Assembly (NCBI GenBank): GCA_946615495.1
Contig: CAMOHY010000155.1
Span: 1 to 5,744, forward strand
Direction: 5' to 3'
DNA length: 5,744 bases
From: an uncultured Clostridia bacterium
GTDB taxonomy: Bacteria; Bacillota; Clostridia; Christensenellales; Aristaeellaceae
In this document: in pieces, positions 1-5,639 of the stretch
Layout: each line of letters starts with the position of its first letter
Position numbering within the stretch: position 1 is the stretch's first letter
The notes under the pieces: model-generated
Told to the model about the DNA's origin: nothing
The model's input: the letters and a program-made list of their open reading frames with translations, nothing else
The model's database searches: none
Translations under genes and position numbers: made by a program

Positions 1-321
1 GCCATTGTGGACGGCGCCACCAAGTTCCAGCGCGTGCTGCATATCGATTTGCCCTTCCTGGCCCCCACCATGACGATGCTGCTGATTCTCAACTGCGGCA
101 GCATCCTGTCCATCGGCTTTGAAAAGGCTTACGCTTTGCAGAACGACCTGAACATCGGCGTATCGGAAATCATTTCCACTTACGTGTACAAGGTCGGTAT
201 CATCAACCGCGACGTATCCTTCTCCACGGCCATTGACCTGTTCAATTCCGTGGTCAACTCCATCCTGCTCATCACCGTGAACTATATCACCGGCAAAATG
301 AGCGGCAACAGCCTGTGGTAA
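1..321 (+). CDS. Carbohydrate ABC transporter permease, LplB type (C-terminal part, 5' end outside window)
   Basis: This is the last 106 codons of an inner-membrane permease of a binding-protein-dependent sugar importer. The frame is open to the left edge, so no start is given; the GTG at position 7 lies inside the conserved EAA loop and is not a real start. Seen: the tail of the EAA motif (IVDGATKFQRVLHIDLPFL, residues 2-20), which contacts the ATPase, then hydrophobic helices at about residues 20-40 and near the end. The ending (DLNIGVSEIISTYVYKVGI, a polar stretch with FSTAIDLFNSVVNSILL, then a terminal tryptophan) is typical of LplB-type permeases. The stop is followed 16 bp later by the next permease gene, so the two are co-transcribed and likely form a heterodimeric channel. 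Family assignment is firm; the transported sugar is unknown. Confidence 0.93.
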   Translation, partial: AIVDGATKFQRVLHIDLPFLAPTMTMLLILNCGSILSIGFEKAYALQNDLNIGVSEIISTYVYKVGIINRDVSFSTAIDLFNSVVNSILLITVNYITGKMSGNSLW

Positions 322-337
322 GAAGGGAGGAAGGAAC

Positions 338-1249
338 ATGGAAGGCGCAAAGCATTTAAAACGCACACGGGCCGACGTGGTGTACGATACCGTGATCTTC
401 ATCATCCTTACCATCATCTTCCTGTTGGTGGCGTATCCGCTGTATTTCGTGGTCATTTCCTCCTTCTCCGACCCCGTGGCCGTGGCCGGCGGCAAGGTGG
501 TGCTTTTTCCCATCGGCTTTACCCTGGACGGCTATAAAGAGGTGTTCAAAAACCAGGCGGTGGTGCGGGGCTTCCTCAATTCCCTGCTGTACACCGCGGT
601 GGGCGTGGCCGTAAACCTGGGGGTAACGCTTCCCACCTCCTACGCCCTGAGCCGGAAGGATTTCCCGCTGAATAAGCCCATCACCCTGTTTTACATCGTT
701 ACCATGTTCGTCGGCGGCGGCATGATGCCCACGTACCTGGTGGTCCGCGATACCGGATTGCTCAACACCATGTGGGCGCTGATTCTGCCGGGGGCCCTGG
801 GCGTGTACAATATGATCGTGGGCCGCACGTTCTTTACCACCAACATTCCCGGCGAGCTGATGGAGGCCGCCAAGCTGGACGGCTGCGGCAACACCAAGTT
901 CTTCCTTCATATCGTGCTGCCCCTGTCCGGCGCCATCACGGCCATCCTGTTCCTGTACTACGGCGTGGGCCATTGGAACAGCTATTTCAGCGCCCTGATT
1001 TATATCACCGACCGCAATAAATTCCCCCTCCAGCTGGAGCTGCGAAACATCCTGCTGCAAAACAGCGTGAACATGTCCAAAACCGTGATGACGGAGGAAG
1101 AACTGGCGGAAAAAGAACGCCTGGAAGCCTTGAAAGAAATGATGAAGTATTCCCTCATCATCATTTCCTCCATTCCCGTGCTGGTGATTTATCCCTTCGT
1201 GCAAAAGCACTTCGTCAAAGGCGTCATGATCGGTTCCGTGAAAGGATAA
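338..1249 (+). CDS. Carbohydrate ABC transporter permease, LplC/YtcP type
   Basis: A complete 303-aa permease, the usual size for the family, and the second half of the membrane channel of the importer. Hydrophobic segments lie at about residues 17-41, 80-101, 113-135, 143-163, 195-210 and 272-289, fitting six helices. The EAA motif is at residues 173-195 (ELMEAAKLDGCG, then LHIVLP), where the ATPase docks. The C-terminus (YPFVQKHFVKGVMIGSVKG) is characteristic of LplC-type permeases. A charged stretch at residues 251-268 (TEEELAEKERLEALKEM) precedes the last helix. The ATG is supported by a GGGAGG site at 325-330, 7 bp upstream. It follows the LplB-like gene by 16 bp and precedes the binding-protein gene by 65 bp. 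No ATPase gene is in the window; a shared MsmX-like ATPase encoded elsewhere is the likely energiser (inference). Confidence 0.95.
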   Translation: MEGAKHLKRTRADVVYDTVIFIILTIIFLLVAYPLYFVVISSFSDPVAVAGGKVVLFPIGFTLDGYKEVFKNQAVVRGFLNSLLYTAVGVAVNLGVTLPTSYALSRKDFPLNKPITLFYIVTMFVGGGMMPTYLVVRDTGLLNTMWALILPGALGVYNMIVGRTFFTTNIPGELMEAAKLDGCGNTKFFLHIVLPLSGAITAILFLYYGVGHWNSYFSALIYITDRNKFPLQLELRNILLQNSVNMSKTVMTEEELAEKERLEALKEMMKYSLIIISSIPVLVIYPFVQKHFVKGVMIGSVKG

Positions 1250-1273
1250 AGGACGCCTCATCCCCTCGTTCCT

Positions 1274-1291
1274 TAAGGGCGGACGCCCTAA
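1274..1291 (+). promoter_or_regulatory. Small hairpin in the leader before the binding-protein gene
   Basis: AGGGC (1276-1280 as AAGGGC without its first A) pairs with GCCCT (1285-1289) around a GGAC loop, with A1276-T1289 closing the stem and T1274-A1291 beyond a mismatch. It is followed by an A-rich run (1290-1296) and then the AAGGAGG site. On the + strand there is no T-tract, so it is not an intrinsic terminator for the operon. Such intergenic stems often slow 3' to 5' decay or mark processing, which would raise binding-protein output relative to the permeases; that role is inference. The stem is short, so confidence is low. Confidence 0.35.
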
Positions 1292-1300
1292 AAAATATTC

Positions 1301-1307
1301 AAGGAGG
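1301..1307 (+). promoter_or_regulatory. Strong ribosome binding site of the solute-binding protein gene
   Basis: AAGGAGG lies 7 bp before the ATG at 1315, a near-perfect Shine-Dalgarno match. It fixes the start of the binding protein directly ahead of its MKK signal peptide and fits a protein needed in excess over the permeases. Confidence 0.85.
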
Positions 1308-1314
1308 AACCCGT

Positions 1315-2898
1315 ATGAAGAAACTGGCACTCGTTTTGGCGGCTCTGTTGATTTTCACCTGCGTTCCCGCGCTGGCGGAATTCCACGAAAAGAACCTGCC
1401 CATCACCGACGAACCCTACACGTTCTCCATGATGATCGATGACAGCGGCTATGCCGAGGACAAGTTGATCTACAACATTCTGGAAGAACAGACCAACGTG
1501 CATGTGGAACTGAACCTGGCCCCCTACGCGCTGCAGGTTGAAAAGCTGGGCATCGCCCTGAACACCGGCGACTATGCCGACGTGATCGCGGGCTGGCTGC
1601 TGGGCACCAAGGACCTGATCGACCTGGGCATGGGCGACCAGACCTTCCTCCCCCTGGAGGACCTGATTGCCAAGTACGCGCCCAACATTGAAGAAGTGCT
1701 GAATATCCCCGGCGTCCGTGAATCCATGACGCTGCCGGATGGCCACATCTATTCCATCCCCTACGTGGTCGGCGAACCGGAAGCCACCTTCAAGCCCTAC
1801 ATCAACCAGGTGTGGCTGGAGCGGCTGGGCCTGGAAATGCCCACCACCCCCGAAGAACTGAAGGCTGTTCTGATCGCCTTCCGGGATAACGACGCCAACG
1901 GCAACGGCGACCCCAACGATGAAATCCCCTTCTCCGGCGACCCCAACAACCTGTCCCTGGGTATGCTGGCCGGCTGGTGGGGCGTGGACGCCAACAGCGG
2001 CAACAGCGACTATCCTTACTTCGCCCTGGTGGATGGCAAAATCCAGTTCAACGCCAACAAGCCCGAATACAAGCAGTTCATCGAATTCTTCGCTGATCTG
2101 TATGCCGAAGGCCTGATCGACCCCGAAATTTTCACCCAGGACCTGGAAACCTGGAAGGCCAAGGGCAAGCAGGACCTGTACGGCGTATCCATCGCCTACG
2201 GCCCCGGCGACTATTACTCTGATTATGAAAAGGGCACCGACGAATACGCCAAGTACGGCCAGAACGCCTTCACCTACCTGCCTGTGCTGAAGGGCTGCGA
2301 CCATCCCATCTATCACCGCAACTCCTACGGCGTGACCCTGTTCCGTACCCAGGCCGTCATCACGGATAAGTGCGACGAAGAGAAAGCCGCCATCATCATC
2401 CGCTGGTTCGACAACCTGTTCACCAACGACAACAGCCGTCAGTCCGTTTCCGGCCCCTTCGGCATCAAGATCGAAAAGCTGGGCGAACACCTCTATCGCG
2501 AGCTTGACACCAGCAACTTCACCGACGAACGCAACGAAAAGTACGGCTGGGCCAACATCTTCACCCAGTCCATGCCCCGTTACTATCATGACGACGTGGT
2601 GCTGGGCGCCGGCAAGACCGAGGTTGAAAAGTCCTTCAACGATATCGGCGACGAGCTCTATGGCCCGTATCTGAATGAACACTTCCCCGCCGTGTGGTCC
2701 ACCAGTGAAGACGACACCAACCGCGCCTCCATCCTGGCCACCGACATCAACACCTATGTGAAGAGCAAGATCGCCCAGTGGGTATCCGGCGAAGCCGATG
2801 TGAACGCCGAATGGGACGATTATTGCAAGCAGCTGGACGCCTATGGCCTGGAAGAACTGACCCAGATTCATCAGCGCGCCCTGGGCGAAGTCGAATAA
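1315..2898 (+). CDS. Extracellular solute-binding protein of a carbohydrate ABC importer (LplA-like)
   Basis: A 527-aa secreted binding protein that would capture a sugar or oligosaccharide and hand it to the two upstream permeases. Seen: an N-terminal signal peptide (two lysines, hydrophobic core at residues 4-17, then ALA at 19-21) suiting cleavage before E22 by signal peptidase I. The family body follows: DGHIYSIPYV (142-151), WLERLGLEMPTTPEEL (168-182), and an acidic loop DNDANGNGDPNDE (191-203) that resembles the DxNGNGxxDE loop common in large LplA-type proteins, possibly a calcium site. Length fits the 490-560 aa range of this group. Oddity: the only early cysteine (C16, in LIFTC) does not fit a lipobox, so it seems not to be lipid-anchored, unlike most Gram-positive binding proteins. 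Codon use is strongly biased, suggesting high expression. Ligand unknown. Confidence 0.94.
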   Translation: MKKLALVLAALLIFTCVPALAEFHEKNLPITDEPYTFSMMIDDSGYAEDKLIYNILEEQTNVHVELNLAPYALQVEKLGIALNTGDYADVIAGWLLGTKDLIDLGMGDQTFLPLEDLIAKYAPNIEEVLNIPGVRESMTLPDGHIYSIPYVVGEPEATFKPYINQVWLERLGLEMPTTPEELKAVLIAFRDNDANGNGDPNDEIPFSGDPNNLSLGMLAGWWGVDANSGNSDYPYFALVDGKIQFNANKPEYKQFIEFFADLYAEGLIDPEIFTQDLETWKAKGKQDLYGVSIAYGPGDYYSDYEKGTDEYAKYGQNAFTYLPVLKGCDHPIYHRNSYGVTLFRTQAVITDKCDEEKAAIIIRWFDNLFTNDNSRQSVSGPFGIKIEKLGEHLYRELDTSNFTDERNEKYGWANIFTQSMPRYYHDDVVLGAGKTEVEKSFNDIGDELYGPYLNEHFPAVWSTSEDDTNRASILATDINTYVKSKIAQWVSGEADVNAEWDDYCKQLDAYGLEELTQIHQRALGEVE

Positions 2899-2932
2899 TT
2901 TCGTTCACAACGTTCACAATTAAACAAATAGA

Positions 2933-2956
2933 GGAGCGGCGAAAGCCGCTCCTTTT
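2933..2956 (+). terminator. Rho-independent terminator of the importer operon
   Basis: GGAGCGGC (2933-2940) pairs perfectly with GCCGCTCC (2945-2952) around a GAAA tetraloop, followed by TTTT (2953-2956). It lies 34 bp after the binding-protein stop. Read on the - strand, the same stem is followed by a moderately T-rich stretch (complement of 2917-2930), so it may also stop leftward transcription from the deacylase gene. An identical stem recurs at 3204-3223. Confidence 0.85.
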
Positions 2957-2957
2957 C

Positions 2958-2982
2958 AGAGCATCGACAATGTCGATGCTCT
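2958..2982. repeat. Perfect inverted repeat, 11-bp stem
   Basis: AGAGCATCGAC (2958-2968) is the exact reverse complement of GTCGATGCTCT (2972-2982), with a 3-nt AAT loop. It starts one base after the T-tract of the first terminator. No T-tract follows on either strand, so it is not an obvious terminator. Confidence 0.85.
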
Positions 2983-2983
2983 A

Positions 2984-3015
2984 CCATCGAAAGCCTGCGA
3001 GCAGTCTTTCGATGG
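2984..3015. repeat. Inverted repeat, 10-bp stem plus inner 3-bp stem
   Basis: CCATCGAAAG (2984-2993) is the exact reverse complement of CTTTCGATGG (3006-3015). Inside it a C/T mismatch is followed by CTG (2995-2997) pairing with CAG (3002-3004) around CGAG. One base separates it from the preceding stem. No T-tract follows. Confidence 0.8.
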
Positions 3016-3019
3016 GAAC

Positions 3020-3091
3020 ATCAATTTGCTGTAAAATGGCATTTCCAGGCAATTCAGCCTGGAAATGCTCATTTTACGGCCGCAAATTGAT
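3020..3091. repeat. Long inverted repeat, about 30 bp of stem in three blocks
   Basis: Three perfectly complementary blocks are nested: 3020-3029 with 3082-3091 (ATCAATTTGC), 3031-3038 with 3070-3077 (GTAAAATG), and 3039-3050 with 3057-3068 (GCATTTCCAGGC). They are interrupted only by a one-base bulge (T3069) and a small internal loop (T3030 opposite GGCC 3078-3081), and capped by AATTCA (3051-3056). The AT-rich arms differ in composition from the flanking genes. As RNA this would be a very stable rod; as DNA it could extrude as a cruciform. No T-tract follows on the + strand. It has no coding content. Confidence 0.88.
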
Positions 3092-3097
3092 AGCGGA

Positions 3098-3114
3098 AGC
3101 AACATTCTGTTGCT
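3098..3114. repeat. Inverted repeat, 7-bp stem
   Basis: AGCAACA (3098-3104) pairs with TGTTGCT (3108-3114) around TTC. It is short, but it continues the unbroken run of stems. Confidence 0.6.
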
Positions 3115-3118
3115 CCTC

Positions 3119-3137
3119 GAACCGGCAAAGCCGGTTC
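3119..3137. repeat. Inverted repeat, GC-rich 8-bp stem
   Basis: GAACCGGC (3119-3126) is the exact reverse complement of GCCGGTTC (3130-3137), loop AAA. It has the same compact style as the terminator stems (GC-rich arms with an A-rich loop) but no T-tract follows. Confidence 0.75.
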
Positions 3138-3149
3138 TGCGGATTCTTG

Positions 3150-3174
3150 ATGAAGGGGCTGCGGCCCCCTTCAT
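3150..3174. repeat. Inverted repeat, 9-10-bp stem
   Basis: ATGAAGGGG (3150-3158) is the exact reverse complement of CCCCTTCAT (3166-3174). An alternative fold pairs GGGGC (3155-3159) with GCCCC (3164-3168) and leaves C3169 as a bulge. Confidence 0.78.
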
Positions 3175-3203
3175 ACTTTCCCGGAGTTTGTCGACAGTCT
3201 GGG

Positions 3204-3235
3204 GGAGCGGCGAAAGCCGCTCCTTTATTGTTTTT
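3204..3235 (+). terminator. Second copy of the GAAA-loop terminator
   Basis: GGAGCGGC (3204-3211) pairs with GCCGCTCC (3216-3223) around GAAA, followed by a T-rich tail TTTATTGTTTTT (3224-3235), better than that of the first copy. It would stop rightward transcripts that pass the first terminator before they enter the convergent deacylase gene, whose stop codon is only 6 bp beyond the T-tract. On the - strand it lacks a T-tract, so it is not an obvious terminator for that gene. Confidence 0.8.
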
Positions 3236-3241
3236 CCAATT

Positions 3242-4819
3242 TTAGGTTTTTTGAGTCCGCATCGGGGTTTTGCGCAGGAATTGACCGGCGCGAAGGGCGG
3301 TCTGCCCGCCGTTTTGCAGGGCGACGCCGCCGTTCACCAGCACATGGCGCACGCCCTGGGCAAGCTGGATGGGCCGGGCGTAGGTGGCGCGGGGAGAAAA
3401 GGCCTGGGGGTCAAAAACCGTAATATCCGCCGCCATGCCGGGGCGCAGGTATCCCCGGTCCGGAATGCGGAGCATGGCGGCGGGCAGCGCCGTTACCCGG
3501 CGCACCGCCTCCTCCAGGGAGCAAAGGCTCTGTTCCCGCGCCAAACGGAAAAATTCCGGCATGGCGCCGTAAGCGCGGGGATGGGGCTTCTGGGCCACCT
3601 TGGCGGGGTCGCCCGGCAGGGCGCGGGCGTCTGAGCCGATGGCGGTATTTTGGGAAAGGAAGAAAAGCATGTCCTCCGGGCTCATCACAAAGAAGATGCA
3701 CCAGGCCCGTCCCTGGGTGCGCAGCAGGATATCCGCCGCGGCCTGGGCGTAATCCGCTGTGTGCAGCATATCTTCCGCCACTTGCCGCAGGTTTTTGCCA
3801 ATGATCTCCGGCCAAAGGCCGCCGTCGTCGCTGAACAGGCAGGTTTCCGCCCGCTGGGCGTTAAAGTAGTGCTTGCGGATCCCCTCCACAATCTCCTGCC
3901 GCCGGGGTCCTTGCAGGAAACGCAGCAGCGCTTCGCTGCCGCCGTCCAGGCTCCAGGAGGGGCAGCGGATGGACAGGGTGGTGCAGGAGGCGGTGTAGGG
4001 GTACAGATCGGCGCTTACCGAAACGCCCTCCCGCCGGGCCCGCTCCAGGCGCGCCCACACCTGCTCCGCCCGGCCATGGACCCGGAAATGATCCAGCTTC
4101 AGGTGGGAGGCGTGCACCCGCGCGCCGGTGGCCCGGCCAATGTCCAGCAATTCTTCTATGGCCTCGTCAATGGCCAGGCCTTCGCTGCGCATGTGGGCGG
4201 GCAGCAGGCCGTCAAACTCCTTGACCACGCGGCCCAGGGCCGTCAGCTCCTCTTTTTGGGCGAAAAAACCCGGCGCGTATTCCAGGCCCAGCGACAGGCC
4301 CCAGGCCCCCGCGCGCAGATCGCGCCGGAGCAGGGAGCACATGGTATCCAGCTCCTGCGGCGTGGGCGGCCTGTCCTCCATGCCGATCACGGCGGCACGC
4401 AAATCTCCGTGGCCCACCAGCATGGCCTGGTTCACCGCCATGGCCTGGTTTTCCCGCTGGAAGCGCTCAACGAAGCCGTCAAAGGAGCGGCACTGCCACC
4501 CGTTTTCTTCTTCCCCGCCTTTTGCTGGGCCAGGAAAGGGGCTGGAGCCGCAGTTGCCGGATATTTCCGTGGTAATGCCCTGGTACAGCTTGGAGGCGTA
4601 GCTGCTGTCCCGCAAAAAGGAGGTGTCCGAATGGGCGTGGGCGTCGATAAAGCCGGGTGCCACGGCCAGGCCGGAGGCGTCCAGCACCCGGTCCGCGTTC
4701 AGGTATTGTAAGTCGCCCACGGCGGAAACGCGGCCGCCGCGCACTGCCACATCGGCCTTTTTCCCCGGCGCGCCGGTGCCGTCGTACACCGTTCCGCCCC
4801 GGATTATCAATTCTTCCAT
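3242..4819 (-). CDS. N-acyl-D-amino-acid deacylase (D-aminoacylase family amidohydrolase)
   Basis: A 525-aa metal-dependent amidohydrolase, likely cytoplasmic (no signal peptide), hydrolysing N-acyl-D-amino acids to a D-amino acid and a carboxylate. The small N-terminal beta domain (1-55) leads into DAHAHSD (59-65) with the HxH pair H61/H63. GNCGSS (88-93) supplies C90, matching the metal-bridging cysteine of Alcaligenes D-aminoacylase. H209 (AHMRSEG) and H239 (SHLKLD) are spaced exactly as its H220/H250. Also seen are LVGHGDLR (134-141), GAWGLSLGLEYAPG (171-184), DLYPYTA (271-277), GSDARALPGD (395-404, with D397 as probable catalytic aspartate), HPRAYGAMPEFF (413-424) and RPGMAADITVFDP (459-471). 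The ATG has AGGAGG at 4824-4829. It is the second gene of an operon, 14 bp behind the phosphoesterase. The family assignment is strong; the acyl group and amino acid preferred are unknown. Confidence 0.93.
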   Translation of the reverse strand: MEELIIRGGTVYDGTGAPGKKADVAVRGGRVSAVGDLQYLNADRVLDASGLAVAPGFIDAHAHSDTSFLRDSSYASKLYQGITTEISGNCGSSPFPGPAKGGEEENGWQCRSFDGFVERFQRENQAMAVNQAMLVGHGDLRAAVIGMEDRPPTPQELDTMCSLLRRDLRAGAWGLSLGLEYAPGFFAQKEELTALGRVVKEFDGLLPAHMRSEGLAIDEAIEELLDIGRATGARVHASHLKLDHFRVHGRAEQVWARLERARREGVSVSADLYPYTASCTTLSIRCPSWSLDGGSEALLRFLQGPRRQEIVEGIRKHYFNAQRAETCLFSDDGGLWPEIIGKNLRQVAEDMLHTADYAQAAADILLRTQGRAWCIFFVMSPEDMLFFLSQNTAIGSDARALPGDPAKVAQKPHPRAYGAMPEFFRLAREQSLCSLEEAVRRVTALPAAMLRIPDRGYLRPGMAADITVFDPQAFSPRATYARPIQLAQGVRHVLVNGGVALQNGGQTALRAGQFLRKTPMRTQKT

Positions 4820-4823
4820 AAAT

Positions 4824-4829
4824 CCTCCT
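4824..4829 (-). promoter_or_regulatory. Ribosome binding site of the deacylase gene
   Basis: On the - strand this reads AGGAGG, 4 bp before the ATTT-free spacing to the ATG ends at 4819. It fills the whole 14-bp gap between the phosphoesterase stop and the deacylase start, so the two genes share one transcript. Confidence 0.8.
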
Positions 4830-4833
4830 GAAT

Positions 4834-5577
4834 TTAATCCAGCGCCTTCAGGGGCATCCAGCGCCGGAAATCGCCGGAAACCAGGCTGTAGCGAACGCCG
4901 TTGTAGGCGCCCTGGATGCTGTCAAAGAAGCGCTGGGGCCCATGGCAGTGGGCGTAAATCACCTGCCGGGCGCCGTATTCCTCCGCCATGCGGGTGAAGC
5001 CGCTGTCCCGCTCCAGAATATTGGTGGGCGGATAATGCAGGAACATGATGAACTGCCTGAAGCCATCCGCCCTGGCCGCTTCAAAGGAGGCGCGCAGGCG
5101 CTCCAATTCCCTGGCCGCGATTTTTTCCGCGTGGGCCTGGGCTTCTTCGTCCCAGCCGGTTATGCGGCCTTTGCCGTCCAGATAAAAGGGCCCTTCAAAG
5201 GTAAAGCCCTTGGTGCCCACCAGGGCATAATCGCCGTAAGCGTAATAATTATTCTGCAAAAAGCATAGTTTGCCGGAAAACTGCTCGTTCAGCCGGGCGG
5301 TCTTTTTCGCGTCCCAGAACATATCGTGGTTGCCCCGGAGCAGGATTTTTCTTCCCGGCAAACGCTGGATATAATCGAAATCCGGCGCGCATTCGTCCAT
5401 ATTCCTGCCCCAGCTGTGGTCCCCGACCAGCACCAAGGTATCCTCCGGGCGGACGAGACGCAGGCAGTTTTCCCGGAAAATGCGCTCATGGTCCCGCCAG
5501 GCTTGGCCCATCTGCCCCCGCGCCTTGAGCGGGCAGCCGAAATGCAGGTGCAAATCGCCGATGGCGTACAGGCTCAT
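4834..5577 (-). CDS. Metallophosphoesterase, COG1768-like predicted phosphohydrolase
   Basis: A 247-aa calcineurin-like phosphoesterase with no signal peptide, so cytoplasmic. The two-metal site is complete: GDLH (D8, H10), VGD (D53), GNHD (N83, H84, D85), FLHYPP (H181) and AHCHG (H210, H212). The arrangement GDHSWG (52-57), LPGRKILLRGNHD (73-85) and the ending YSLVSGDFRRWMPLKAL resemble COG1768 predicted phosphohydrolases; that group usually has GDISW and a glycine before the last HxH, so H54 and A209 are mild departures. Substrate is not known for this group. The ATG is supported by GGAGGA at 5585-5590 on the - strand, and the promoter lies just upstream. It is the first gene of the operon with the deacylase; no biochemical link between the two is evident. 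Confidence 0.9.
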   Translation of the reverse strand: MSLYAIGDLHLHFGCPLKARGQMGQAWRDHERIFRENCLRLVRPEDTLVLVGDHSWGRNMDECAPDFDYIQRLPGRKILLRGNHDMFWDAKKTARLNEQFSGKLCFLQNNYYAYGDYALVGTKGFTFEGPFYLDGKGRITGWDEEAQAHAEKIAARELERLRASFEAARADGFRQFIMFLHYPPTNILERDSGFTRMAEEYGARQVIYAHCHGPQRFFDSIQGAYNGVRYSLVSGDFRRWMPLKALD

Positions 5578-5610
5578 GCGCGTTTCCTCCTTTGCCGGAA
5601 TTTGCCTTGT

Positions 5611-5639
5611 ATTATAGCAAATCCATAAAAAACTGGCAA
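5611..5639 (-). promoter_or_regulatory. Housekeeping (sigma-A) promoter of the phosphoesterase-deacylase operon
   Basis: On the - strand: -35 TTGCCA (5634-5639), a 17-bp spacer with a run of six Ts, and -10 TATAAT (5611-5616), with TG one base before it (extended -10). The predicted transcription start is near 5604, giving a leader of under 30 nt that holds only the ribosome binding site, so leader-based control is unlikely. Confidence 0.85.

Larger units (their letters stand above)
2933..3226 (+). repeat. Direct repeat pair of a 23-bp terminator hairpin, 271 bp apart
   Basis: The 20-nt hairpin GGAGCGGCGAAAGCCGCTCC plus TTT occurs at 2933-2955 and again at 3204-3226 in the same orientation, base for base. 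The asymmetric GAAA loop shows the orientation. The pair brackets six other stem-loops. Homologous recombination or slippage between the copies would remove 271 bp and leave one terminator; this is inference. Confidence 0.9.
2899..3241. other. Gene-free convergent intergenic region filled with inverted repeats
   Basis: These 343 bp separate the + strand importer operon from the - strand deacylase gene. The short open frames across it have no recognisable protein content and cut through the hairpins, so I see no gene. Just after the stop a 9-bp unit CGTTCACAA occurs twice in tandem (2902-2910, 2911-2919). From 2933 to 3223 there are eight consecutive stem-loops; about two thirds of the bases in that span lie in paired arms. 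Individual stems are listed separately. Confidence 0.85.

Noticed and set aside
7..9. GTG as the start of the first permease gene
   Set aside because: It sits within the conserved EAA loop, the frame continues to the left edge, and no ribosome site precedes it.
356..1330. 324-aa open frame on the - strand opposite the LplC-like permease
   Set aside because: Its composition is H/G/Q/D-rich with no motif, and it is fully explained as an antisense shadow of the permease.
1288..2871. 527-aa open frame on the - strand opposite the solute-binding protein
   Set aside because: It mirrors the binding-protein gene almost end to end, is rich in G/V/Q/H with no family motif, and arises from the strong codon bias of the real gene, which has a signal peptide and a good ribosome site.
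2933..3223. CRISPR array
   Set aside because: Apart from the two terminator copies no unit repeats, and there is no regular spacer length and no cas gene.
2778..3245. 155-aa open frame on the + strand running through the hairpin array
   Set aside because: It starts inside the binding-protein gene in another frame and then crosses all the stems and both terminators; nothing in it resembles a protein family.
3650..4711. 353-aa open frame on the + strand opposite the deacylase
   Set aside because: It lies within the deacylase gene, which has all its catalytic motifs in order; the + strand translation is a low-complexity shadow.
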